Source of the DNA: Ectopseudomonas guguanensis
Lineage (GTDB): Bacteria > Pseudomonadota > Gammaproteobacteria > Pseudomonadales > Pseudomonadaceae
Direction: 5' to 3'
NCBI RefSeq assembly: GCF_900104265.1
Contig: NZ_FNJJ01000001.1
Location: forward strand, 62,001 to 126,000
DNA: 64,000 nt
The translations under genes and the position numbers were made by a program. The notes under the pieces are model-generated. The model was not told the DNA's origin, did no database searches, and worked only from the letters and a program-made list of their open reading frames with translations. Positions within the stretch are counted from its first letter, which is position 1; every line of letters starts with the position of its first letter. Shown piece after piece: positions 37,698 through 45,528 of the stretch.

Positions 37698-38416
37698 CTT
37701 GGCACTATCCCTTAGCGTGTCGTCTGACCTGCTGGGTTTCGCCCCTTACGGGCGACTCACTTTCTTTGCTTGTGCAAAGAAAGTAAGCAAAGAAACACAC
37801 CCCTGCATACGGCCCCGGCTGCGCCGGGGTTCCCTCGCTCCATCACCGCTCCAGGGGCACGCTGCGAAGGGCCATCCCTGGCCCATCGCAGCTCTCGCGA
37901 CATCCATGTCGCTCAACCCCTTCCACGGCGATTCCACTCGGCCTCCTGAAGGGGGCTTGGGCGTCGTCTGTTCCATCGCAGTTGAAGAGCAAGGGCAAAG
38001 GCAAAGGCAAAGGCAAAGGCAAAGGCAAAGGTCAGACGACGCCAATTTCAACTTCGCAAAGATAATGCAAGCTCGCGACCCGGTCCCCTTCAGGAGGCCG
38101 AGTGGAGGTGTTGCGTAGGGGGACGAGCCGCATGGATGCGGCGAGATACCGATGGCGGCCCCGCTTAAAGGGCCATGGACGGCCCTTGTAAGCCGGCCCC
38201 CGGAGCAGCACCGGAGCGAGGGAAGTTTCGCGTAGCGAAACCCGGATGTCGGGGTGCCCTTCTTTGGCACACCTTTCTTGGGCAAGCAACGAAACGTAGC
38301 GCAGCGGAGTAACAGCCGCAGGCTGGCCCGAAGGGTGAGCGCAGCGAATCAAGGTGTGGCGCCCGTAAGGGGCGCAACCCAAACGATCAGTACACGCGGT
38401 AATGGATAGTGCTAAG
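37698..38416. repeat. large imperfect palindrome (about 720 bp), no gene
   Basis: Two diverged, inverted copies of one repeat fill this gap. Paired blocks are 37698-37710 with 38404-38416, 37734-37754 with 38360-38380 (20 of 21), AAGGGCCATCC-type and ATCCATG-type blocks in between, 37934-37954 with 38085-38105 (21 of 21), and 37961-37970 with 38033-38042. The left arm also holds an 11-bp hairpin at 37759-37784. ORFs across it lack gene features. With flanks, no gene is seen between 37368 and 38493. Confidence 0.85.
37994..38029. repeat. GGCAAA hexamer microsatellite, six copies
   Basis: Six exact tandem GGCAAA units, 36 bases, lie almost at the centre of the large palindrome, between the innermost arms (37970 and 38033). 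Such runs change length by slippage. Confidence 0.95.
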
Positions 38417-38493
38417 TCCGCAAGCGATACGCACACAAACTTGCCAGTCCGGTATCAACCCGCATTTTCCCGCCTGTTCCAGCGGGGCGCGGT

Positions 38494-39954
38494 TCAGCGA
38501 CCGGCAAGCACCGGCATCACTCGAGGCCGCAGGGCTTCACCGGCGACCGCCAGCAGGCCGATGGCTCCGGCGATCCAGTACCACTGGGCGACCGGGTCGA
38601 ACAGCAGCCAGCCCAGCGCATGCAGGAACACCACCATGATCAGCACCGGGCTGACGTAACGCACCATGAACAGCCACAGGGCGTAGCCTGCAGGCGGCAG
38701 ATCCAGCTCGTCGCGCATGATTTCGCTGCGCAGCGCATAGCCGGCGAGCACCACCATGAAGATGCCGCCCAGCGGCATCATCCAGCGCGAGGTGAGGTAA
38801 TCCAGCCAGTCGAAGAAGTTCTTGCCCAGCGGCGTCCAGCCGGCCAGCAGGTTGAACGAGAGCATCGCCAGCAGGCTGATTACCAGCAGCACGGCGCCGG
38901 AAGCCAGCGCTGCACGCAGACGGCTGATACCGTGTTTCTCGTTCAGATAGGCCACCGTGGCTTCGATCATGGAGATGGCCGAGGTCAGCGCGGCGATCGA
39001 CACCATGGCGAAGAACAGCACGCCGAAGGCGATGCCCAATGGCATCTGCTGGAAGGCCAGCGGCAGGCTCATGAAGATCAGCCCCGGCCCTGCGCCCGGG
39101 CTCATGCCGTTGGCGAAGATGATCGGGAAGATCGCCAGGCCCGCCAGCAACGCCACGCAGGTATCGCAGATCGCCACCAGGAAGGTGGTGCGGGCAATCG
39201 ACTGGCCGTCGGGGATGTACGAGCCGTAGGTGAGGATGGCGCCCGAGGCCAGACTGAGGGTAAAGAAGGCATGACCCAGAGCGGCCAACAGCGCCTCGCC
39301 GGTGATCTTCGAGGCATCGAAATGGAACAGGAAATCGAACCCAGCCTGGAAGCTGCCGCTGGTGAAGGCGTAGCCGACCAGCACGATCAGCATCAGGGCC
39401 AGGCCCGGCATCATCCAGCGCACCGCGTTCTCGATACCCTTCTGCACGCCCTTGGCCACGATCCACAGGGTCAGCAGCGCCACCAGCACGCTCCAGCCGC
39501 CGAGCTGCCAGGGGTTGGCGTTGTGCGCCTCGAACACCCCGCCGAGCGCCTCGACGCTGGTGGCAGCCAGCGAGCCGTCGAGCATCTTCCAGGTGTAGGC
39601 GAAGGCCCAGCCGGCGACGACCACGTAGAAGCACAGGATCATGAAGCCGGCAAGCATGGCCATGCCGCCCACCGCCTTCCACAAGGGGTTGCCGCCGTTC
39701 TCGCGGACCACGCGGCCGATGGCATCGATGGGGCTGCCGCGACCACGGCGGCCGATGGCGATCTCGGTCATCATCACCGGAATGCCGATGGCCAGGATGC
39801 ACGCCAGGTACATCAGCACGAAGGCGCCGCCGCCGTACTCACCAGTGATATAGGGGAATTTCCAGATATTGCCCAGGCCCACGGCCGAGCCGGTTGCAGC
39901 GAGGATGAAACCCCAGCGCGAGAGCCAGAGGTTCTTCGGTTTTTCACGGGTCAT
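38494..39954 (-). CDS. sodium-dependent amino acid transporter, NSS/SNF family
   Basis: A 486-residue membrane protein with about 11-12 predicted TMs. The TM1 motif GSAVGLGNIWKFPYITGEYG (sodium and substrate site) and later LSLASGAILTYGSYI and AFGVLFFAMVSIAALTSAIS mark the neurotransmitter:sodium symporter family, which in bacteria often carries Trp, Tyr or branched amino acids. It is the last gene of the hppD-hmgA-fahA-maiA operon (91 bp after maiA), which suggests uptake of tyrosine or phenylalanine. It abuts the large palindrome. Confidence 0.85.
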   Translation of the reverse strand: MTREKPKNLWLSRWGFILAATGSAVGLGNIWKFPYITGEYGGGAFVLMYLACILAIGIPVMMTEIAIGRRGRGSPIDAIGRVVRENGGNPLWKAVGGMAMLAGFMILCFYVVVAGWAFAYTWKMLDGSLAATSVEALGGVFEAHNANPWQLGGWSVLVALLTLWIVAKGVQKGIENAVRWMMPGLALMLIVLVGYAFTSGSFQAGFDFLFHFDASKITGEALLAALGHAFFTLSLASGAILTYGSYIPDGQSIARTTFLVAICDTCVALLAGLAIFPIIFANGMSPGAGPGLIFMSLPLAFQQMPLGIAFGVLFFAMVSIAALTSAISMIEATVAYLNEKHGISRLRAALASGAVLLVISLLAMLSFNLLAGWTPLGKNFFDWLDYLTSRWMMPLGGIFMVVLAGYALRSEIMRDELDLPPAGYALWLFMVRYVSPVLIMVVFLHALGWLLFDPVAQWYWIAGAIGLLAVAGEALRPRVMPVLAGR

Positions 39955-40045
39955 GCGTCACCTGTTTGTTTTTATCTGTGACGGAATCGGACCCGCCGCG
40001 CTCGTGGCGCAGCGGAATGCAAGGCTTGGGTTGAAGCCGGAGATG

Positions 40046-40696
40046 TCACTGGGCGTCGGCTTGCACCTCCGGCGCGGCCAGTTGGAAGGCCTCCAGGGGT
40101 TCACAGCGCGCCGCCATGGCGACGATGCGTGGGTACGCGGCAAGGTCACAGTTAAAACGCCGCGCATTATACAGCTGCGGGATCAGACAGGCTTCCAGAT
40201 ATCCGGGCCGCTCGCCGAGCGACAGGCGACCGTCGAACGCGGCCAGCCCTTCCTCCACCGCTGCAAGACCGAGCGTGACCCAATGCCGGTACCAGGCGTT
40301 CTTCGCCTCGTCGGAGGCGCCCAGCTCGCTGGACAGGTACTGCAGCACGCGCAGGTTGTTCAGCGGATGCACGTCGCAGGCAATGTGCAACGCCAGCGCC
40401 CGCACCTGGGCGCGCTCGGCCGGGTCGGCCGGCAGCAGCGCCGGCACCGGAAAGATTTCCTCGAGGTATTCGATGATCGCCAGGGACTGGGCGATGCGCA
40501 CGCCGCCGTTCTCCTCGTCCACCAGCAGCGGCAGCAGCCCCTGCGGGTTCAGCGCGCGGTAGTCGGCGCCGTGCTGCTGGCCGCCATCCTTGACCAGATG
40601 CACGGGCACCTGCTCATAGGCCAGGCCCTTGAGGTTGAGGGCGATGCGCACGCGATAGGCAGCGCTGGAGCGCCAATAGCCGTAGAGTTTCAGCAT
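40046..40696 (-). CDS. maiA: maleylacetoacetate isomerase
   Basis: A 216-residue zeta-class GST-like enzyme starting MLKLYGYWRSSAAYRVRIAL, with the SSxxYR active-site Ser pair and the QSLAIIEYLEE glutathione-binding motif. It isomerises maleylacetoacetate to fumarylacetoacetate. It lies between fahA and the NSS gene in the tyrosine-degradation operon. A REP-like inverted pair (40723-40791) fills the gap to fahA, so expression of maiA could differ from that of upstream genes. Confidence 0.93.
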   Translation of the reverse strand: MLKLYGYWRSSAAYRVRIALNLKGLAYEQVPVHLVKDGGQQHGADYRALNPQGLLPLLVDEENGGVRIAQSLAIIEYLEEIFPVPALLPADPAERAQVRALALHIACDVHPLNNLRVLQYLSSELGASDEAKNAWYRHWVTLGLAAVEEGLAAFDGRLSLGERPGYLEACLIPQLYNARRFNCDLAAYPRIVAMAARCEPLEAFQLAAPEVQADAQ

Positions 40697-40722
40697 TACG
40701 GATTCCTTTCGAAACGCGACCT

Positions 40723-40791
40723 GGTAGGAGCGGCTTCAGCCGCGATGCTTTAAGCGACTGCTGGCGAATCGCGGCTAAAGCCGCTCCTACC
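40723..40791. repeat. REP-like inverted pair within the tyrosine operon
   Basis: GGTAGGAGCGGCTTCAGCCG... at 40723-40746 faces ...CGGCTAAAGCCGCTCCTACC at 40768-40791 (24-base arms, 21-base loop). It starts 26 bases before the maiA ATG on the minus strand and ends 3 bases from the fahA stop. Confidence 0.85.
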
Positions 40792-40793
40792 GA

Positions 40794-41780
40794 TCAGCGG
40801 GCGTCGTACTTTTCCACCACCTGATCGATGGCGCCGAAGATGCTCTGGCCGGCTGCGTCGAACATCTCGATACGCACCCGGTCGCCGAACTTGAGGAACG
40901 GCGTCTTCGCTTCGCCCTGCTCGACGATTTCCAGCATGCGCTTTTCCGCCAGGCAGCTCGATCCGGCGCTGCGGTCATAGTTCGACACGGTGCCCGAACC
41001 GATGATGGTGCCGGCTCCCAGCGGACGGGTCTTGGCGGCGTGGGCGACCAGGGTGGGGAAGTTGAAGGTCATGTCCACGCCGGCGTTCGGCTGGCCGAAC
41101 AGCGCACCGTTGATATGCGAGACCAGCGGCCGGTGCACCTTGCCGTCCTTCCAGCTTTCACCCAGCTCGTCCGGGGTGACCGCCACCGGCGAGAAGCTCG
41201 ACGACGGCTTGCTCTGGTAGAAACCGAAGCCCTTGGCCAGTTCGCCGGGGATCAGGTTACGCAGCGAGACGTCGTTGACCAGCATAAGCAGGCGGATATG
41301 GCCTGCCGCTTCGGCCGGCGTGGCGCCCATCGGCACGTCGTCGGTGATCACCGCCAGCTCGGCTTCCAGGTCGATGCCCCAGGCTTCGTCGGCCAGGCGG
41401 ATCGGGCTGTGCGGCGGGATGAAGGCATCTGCGCCGCCCTGGTACATCAGCGGGTCGTGCCAGAAGGATTCCGGCATCTCGGCACCACGTGCCTTGCGCA
41501 CCAGCTCGACATGATTGACGTAGGCGCTGCCGTCGGCCCAGTGGTAGGCGCGCGGCAGCGGGCTGTGGCAGGCGGCCTGATCGAAGGCGAAGGCGCCCTC
41601 CTCCAGGCCGTCGTTGAGGCGCTGATAGACCGCTTCGAGCTTGGGCCGGGCCACGGCCCAGTGGTCCAGCGCGGCCTGCAGGGTGAGAGCGATTTGCGGC
41701 GCGAGCACGGCGCGGGTGAGATCGCGGGAGACGACGATCAGCACGCCGTCGCGGCCCTGGTTCAGTGATGCGAGTTTCAT
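40794..41780 (-). CDS. fahA: fumarylacetoacetate hydrolase
   Basis: A 328-residue FAH-family enzyme with metal-binding acidic residues in WGIDLEAELAVITDD and the IGSGTVSN region. It splits fumarylacetoacetate into fumarate and acetoacetate, the last step of tyrosine breakdown. This is the short bacterial form, about 330 residues, whereas the long animal-type enzyme has about 420. Placed between hmgA and maiA as expected. Confidence 0.9.
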   Translation of the reverse strand: MKLASLNQGRDGVLIVVSRDLTRAVLAPQIALTLQAALDHWAVARPKLEAVYQRLNDGLEEGAFAFDQAACHSPLPRAYHWADGSAYVNHVELVRKARGAEMPESFWHDPLMYQGGADAFIPPHSPIRLADEAWGIDLEAELAVITDDVPMGATPAEAAGHIRLLMLVNDVSLRNLIPGELAKGFGFYQSKPSSSFSPVAVTPDELGESWKDGKVHRPLVSHINGALFGQPNAGVDMTFNFPTLVAHAAKTRPLGAGTIIGSGTVSNYDRSAGSSCLAEKRMLEIVEQGEAKTPFLKFGDRVRIEMFDAAGQSIFGAIDQVVEKYDAR

Positions 41781-41817
41781 GGTTCCTACCTATTCGTCTG
41801 TTCGCGTGCGGGCTGTT

Positions 41818-41907
41818 CCCCCTCTCCCACTTGTGGGAGAGGGGCCGGGGGAGAGGGTGTGTTGCCAGCCCCCTCTCCCTAGCCCTCTCCCCAAGGGGAG
41901 AGGGGAC
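41818..41907. repeat. CCCTCTCCC-type palindromic repeat
   Basis: CCCTCTCCCACTTGTGGGAGAGGGGCCGGGGGAGAGGG and a second palindrome CCCTCTCCCTAGCCCTCTCCCCAAGGGGAGAGGGG fill most of the 142-base fahA-hmgA gap. The first 30 bases match the repeat inside phnN (55646-55682) almost completely. No gene here. Confidence 0.85.
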
Positions 41908-41922
41908 GATTGGTGCCCGCCC

Positions 41923-43062
41923 TTAACCTTGTGTACCCGGCGCACGCCAGGAGTTGACGTACTCGGCCACGTCCACCGCACTGGCGGCATCACTGACCTC
42001 CAGGGCGCGGCGGGTGTCGATCATCACCGCCACCTCGTCGATGAAGGTGGCCGGGTCCTCCTGGCTCTTCTTCAGCGCCTTGGGGTGCGGCCCGTGCGGG
42101 AAACCGCAGGGGTGCAGGGTGACCATGCCGGCCTCGATGTTGTCGCGGCTGAAGAAGTTGCCGCGGTGGTAGAACAGCACCTCGTCGTAGTCGTCGTTGT
42201 TGTGGAAGAACGGCACCTTGAGCGCACCGGGGTCGGATTCGACCGGCCGCGGGGTGAAGGTGCAGACCACGAAGCCATTGGCGACGAAGGTGGTGTGCGC
42301 CGAAGGCGGCAGGTGGTAGCGATGGCTGATGAGCGGGCGAATATCGCGCCAGTTCAGGCGCACCACGGTGTTGTCGCCGTGCCAGCCGACCACGTCCAGC
42401 GGGTTGTACGGGTAGGTCACGGTGCTGATCTGATTGCGCCGCTTGATCCTGATCTGCCAGGTGTTCTCGTCCTGCTGCGCCTTGAAGGCCTCGTCGAGCC
42501 GCGGATGATCGAGCACGGCGGGGTCGAAGATCGCCTGCGGACCCAGCAGGCCCTTGTCCGGCAACTGGTAGGCGCCGTCGCTGTTCTCGATCAGCAGGAA
42601 GTAGCTCGGCGTGCTGGCCTCGATGCGCCAGGCGGTGCCGCGCGGGATCAGCAGGTAATCGCCGTCGCGATACTCCAGATGACCGAAATCGCAGTACAGG
42701 TGCCCTGCCCCCTCGTGGACGAACAGCAACTCGTCGCCGTCGGCGTTGCGCACCAGGTGGCGCATGGCGCCGTGGGTGCGCCACACGCGCAACTTCACAT
42801 CAGCGTTGTGCAGGGTCAGCGGCGCCGCCAGCGGGCAGTCGCGCTCGCTGGGGATGTCGTTGAAGTTGAAGGCATGCGGGCGCAGCGGGCCTTCCCAGTC
42901 GATCCAGCCGGTTGGCGGATGCTTGTGGTGCAGGTGCGCGGTGGGGCCGAAGAAGCCCTCACGGCCCATCTCGCGCTCGTAGGTGCCCTGCGGCAGGTCG
43001 CAATGCGCCTGGCGCGAGCACTCGCCTTCACGCAGGGGAAAGCGGATCCATTGGCGGCTCAT
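41923..43062 (-). CDS. hmgA: homogentisate 1,2-dioxygenase
   Basis: A 379-residue iron dioxygenase of the bacterial HmgA type. Candidate iron ligands are His in HTTFVANGFVVCTFTP, Glu/His near DDYDEVLFYHRGNFF and the HPCGFPHGPHP motif. It opens homogentisate to maleylacetoacetate. Shorter than the 430-residue form of some pseudomonads. GAGGAGT before the ATG overlaps the hppD stop, so the two are translationally coupled. Confidence 0.88.
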   Translation of the reverse strand: MSRQWIRFPLREGECSRQAHCDLPQGTYEREMGREGFFGPTAHLHHKHPPTGWIDWEGPLRPHAFNFNDIPSERDCPLAAPLTLHNADVKLRVWRTHGAMRHLVRNADGDELLFVHEGAGHLYCDFGHLEYRDGDYLLIPRGTAWRIEASTPSYFLLIENSDGAYQLPDKGLLGPQAIFDPAVLDHPRLDEAFKAQQDENTWQIRIKRRNQISTVTYPYNPLDVVGWHGDNTVVRLNWRDIRPLISHRYHLPPSAHTTFVANGFVVCTFTPRPVESDPGALKVPFFHNNDDYDEVLFYHRGNFFSRDNIEAGMVTLHPCGFPHGPHPKALKKSQEDPATFIDEVAVMIDTRRALEVSDAASAVDVAEYVNSWRAPGTQG

Positions 43063-43066
43063 GGCA

Positions 43067-44149
43067 TCACTCCTCGGAGATCACACCGCGACGCAGCTGG
43101 TCTTCCTCGATCGACTCGAACAAGGCCTTGAAGTTGCCCTCGCCGAAACCCTGATTGCCCTTGCGCTGGATGATCTCGAAGAAGATCGGGCCGATCACCG
43201 TGTTGGTGAAGATCTGCAGCAGGATGCCGTCGTCGCCCGGCGCCCCGTCGATCAGGATATTCAGCTCGCGCAGCACATCGGTCGGCTCGCCATGGCCGGC
43301 GACGCGGCTGTCGACCTTTTCATAATAGGTGTCCGGGGTGGTCATGAAGTCCACGCCGTTGGCGCGCAGCTGGCGCACGGTGGCGTAGATGTCGTCGGTG
43401 GACAGGGCGATGTGCTGAATGCCCTCGCCGTGGTACTCACGGATGAATTCCTCGATCTGCGACTTGTCGTCGGCCGACTCGTTGATCGGGATGCGGATCT
43501 TGCCGCACGGCGCGGTCATGGCGCGGGAGAAGAGGCCGGTGAGCTTGCCTTCGATGTCGAAGTAGCGGATCTCGCGGAAGTTGGCGATGCGCTCGTAGAA
43601 GCCGGACCAGACATCCATCTGCCCGCGGCGCACGTTGTGGGTCAGGTGGTCGATGCACTGCAGGCCGACGGCGTTGTCGTTGGCACTGCGGCCTTCGATG
43701 TACTCGAAGTCGACGTCGTAGATGGTCTTGTCGCCATAACGGTCGACCAGATACAGCAGCGAGCCGCCAATGCCTTCGACGCAGGGAATGTTCAACTCGC
43801 CGAAATTGGCGTGGCTGCCCACCAGCTTGGCGCCCTGCTGCTCGACGTAGGCCGCGGCCTGGGCGGCGTTCCTGACCCGGAAGGCCATGGCGCAGGCGCT
43901 GGGGCCATGCTTCTCGCCGAAGGCGCGCACGTGCCCGGTGGGGCTGCCGTTGAGCACGATGTTGATGTCGTTCTGCTGGAACAGCCACACCTCTTTCGAG
44001 CGGTGCTTGGCGGTTTCGGTAAAGCCCATGGCGGTGAACAACTGGCGCAGTTGCTCGATGCCTTCGGCAGTCGGTGCGGTGAATTCGACGAACTCGAAAC
44101 CGTCGGTTCCGATGGGGTTGTGCTGCTCGATCTTGGCCACGGCGGTCAT
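43067..44149 (-). CDS. hppD: 4-hydroxyphenylpyruvate dioxygenase
   Basis: A 360-residue VOC-fold iron enzyme. Iron ligands are His in QCIDHLTHNV and GIQHIALSTDD and Glu in GPIFFEIIQRKGNQGFG. It converts 4-hydroxyphenylpyruvate to homogentisate. AGGAGGCGAA precedes the ATG, an ideal ribosome-binding site. First gene of hppD-hmgA-fahA-maiA-NSS; its promoter region carries the 15-bp inverted repeat at 44283-44339. Confidence 0.95.
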   Translation of the reverse strand: MTAVAKIEQHNPIGTDGFEFVEFTAPTAEGIEQLRQLFTAMGFTETAKHRSKEVWLFQQNDINIVLNGSPTGHVRAFGEKHGPSACAMAFRVRNAAQAAAYVEQQGAKLVGSHANFGELNIPCVEGIGGSLLYLVDRYGDKTIYDVDFEYIEGRSANDNAVGLQCIDHLTHNVRRGQMDVWSGFYERIANFREIRYFDIEGKLTGLFSRAMTAPCGKIRIPINESADDKSQIEEFIREYHGEGIQHIALSTDDIYATVRQLRANGVDFMTTPDTYYEKVDSRVAGHGEPTDVLRELNILIDGAPGDDGILLQIFTNTVIGPIFFEIIQRKGNQGFGEGNFKALFESIEEDQLRRGVISEE

Positions 44150-44282
44150 TTCGCCTCCTGATTGTCATTGTTATGGCAGCCGCACGAATGCGTTGCGGAC
44201 AACCTCATGACAACCGAGCGCAGAGGCGCTCTCAAGATGGCTTGCGACACTTCGACACAGCAGGCGGGCGCAGCACCGGCAA

Positions 44283-44339
44283 ATTTTCTTTACGCCATGC
44301 AGTTCGAGCAGGCAACGCCCCGGCTGGCGTAAAGAAAAT
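44283..44339. promoter_or_regulatory. paired operator half-sites upstream of hppD
   Basis: ATTTTCTTTACGCCA (44283-44297) and its exact complement TGGCGTAAAGAAAAT (44325-44339) are 42 bases apart centre to centre, about four helical turns. A TyrR/PhhR-like or sigma-54 activator site is possible but unproven; no -24/-12 box was found. Confidence 0.6.
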
Positions 44340-44373
44340 CTTACAGACCGGTCTGCCGGCTTGCCGCTGGCGC

Positions 44374-44700
44374 TCACTCAGAGCGCGAGAAGCTGTAGGC
44401 GCGCTCGACCTTGGCCACCCGCGTGGTGAATGCAGCGTACCAACCGGCTCGCCCCTGCTCACGCACGGCGCTATGCTCGGCGTGCTCACGCCAGGCGCGG
44501 ATAGCCCCCTCGCTCTGCCAGTAGGACAGGGTGATGCCCAGGCCATCGCTGCGCGCCGACTCCACGCCGAGAAAGCCGGGCTGCTCTGCGGCCAGTTCCA
44601 GCATGCGCTGCGCCGCCTCGGCGTAGCCGGCGTCCACCTCGGTGCGCAGCGAGGTGAAGATCACCACGTAATAAGGCGGCTGTGGCGTGGCAGCGATCAC
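44374..44700 (-). CDS. antibiotic biosynthesis monooxygenase (ABM)-fold protein
   Basis: A 108-residue dimeric alpha+beta-barrel protein: YYVVIFTSLRTEVDAGYAEA, AEQPGFLGVESARSDGLGIT, YWQSEGAIRAWREHAEHS. The family includes heme-degrading and quinol monooxygenases plus many unknowns. Its ATG overlaps the stop of the amidotransferase-like gene (ATGA), so the pair is coexpressed. Function unknown. Confidence 0.8.
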   Translation of the reverse strand: MIAATPQPPYYVVIFTSLRTEVDAGYAEAAQRMLELAAEQPGFLGVESARSDGLGITLSYWQSEGAIRAWREHAEHSAVREQGRAGWYAAFTTRVAKVERAYSFSRSE

Positions 44701-45434
44701 GAGGCCACGGCCAGGTGCGCCTCGTGCACCGACTGCACCGCGCAGGCACCGACCAGGCCGGCGACCAGCGGCGGCAATCGACCTTCCAGCGCCGCACGCT
44801 CGGGCTGGAACAGGGTGGCGATGAAGAACGGATGGTCCTCCAGTTCGATCGCCCGCACCGCACCGGCCGCGTCATGTCCGGAAGCCTTCAGCGCCTGGGC
44901 CATCAGTGGCTCGACGAAGGCATCGACGAGACCGTAGCGGCACAGGTACTGCTCGCTGATCTCACGTACGCCGTAGAGTTGGGCAATGCGCGAGCCGGAG
45001 ACCAGATGCACATGCTCGCTGACATCCAGCAGCGCACAGGTCAACGGCGCGATCATCGGGCTTTGCGCCTGCGGCGACAGCTCGGCGTGCTCGGCATCGG
45101 TCCAGCCCAGGCGGTTGCGTGCGTATTCGAGCAGTGCGTGCTGGAAGCCGCCACAGGTGCCGAGAAATGGCACACCCTGCTCGCGGGCAAAGCGAATGGC
45201 ACGTAGCGCCCCCTCGGTGGCGGCGTAAGGGCTGCCCGGCACGCACCAGATACCGTCATAGGCGGTCAGGGTGGCGTCATCGACAATGCGCTCGGTGGCC
45301 AGCCAGTCGTGCTCGACCGCCACGCCCAACGCCTCGCTGGCCAGGCGCAAGGCCTCGGGAATGGCCCGGTGCGCGGCGATCGCCGCATTGTAGTTACCCA
45401 CCAGAGCGATCTTGACTCGACACTTGCTGTACAT
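44697..45434 (-). CDS. class I glutamine-amidotransferase-like protein (CTP-synthase C-terminal type)
   Basis: A 245-residue GATase fold starting MYSKCRVKIALVGNYNAAIA. The nucleophilic Cys is in FLGTCGGFQHALLEYARN, but the catalytic His-Glu region reads FFIATLFQPER, with Gln in place of the His of FHPE. The family includes CTP-synthase C-terminus-related proteins, some with selenocysteine at the Cys position; here the codon is TGT (Cys). It overlaps the ABM gene by 4 bases and is divergent from a LysR gene, 94 bp away, a likely regulator. Confidence 0.75.
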   Translation of the reverse strand: MYSKCRVKIALVGNYNAAIAAHRAIPEALRLASEALGVAVEHDWLATERIVDDATLTAYDGIWCVPGSPYAATEGALRAIRFAREQGVPFLGTCGGFQHALLEYARNRLGWTDAEHAELSPQAQSPMIAPLTCALLDVSEHVHLVSGSRIAQLYGVREISEQYLCRYGLVDAFVEPLMAQALKASGHDAAGAVRAIELEDHPFFIATLFQPERAALEGRLPPLVAGLVGACAVQSVHEAHLAVAS

Positions 45435-45528
45435 ACGCCTACCCCCTCTTGCATGACGGCCTGCCTGCCACTATAAGATGGCGTCCGCGCAATAATAATT
45501 GGCGAATAGACAAGCAGAGATTGCAGCC

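Noticed and set aside
37681..38436. Short ORFs across the large palindrome read as genes
   Set aside because: They overlap each other on both strands, contain translated hexamer repeats, and lack ribosome-binding sites.
44150..44373. Sigma-54 promoter upstream of hppD
   Set aside because: The GG and GC dinucleotides of candidate sites are 14 bases apart instead of 10, so the -24/-12 spacing is wrong.
45140..45165. Selenocysteine at the amidotransferase active site
   Set aside because: The codon at the nucleophile position is TGT, not TGA, so a normal Cys is encoded.
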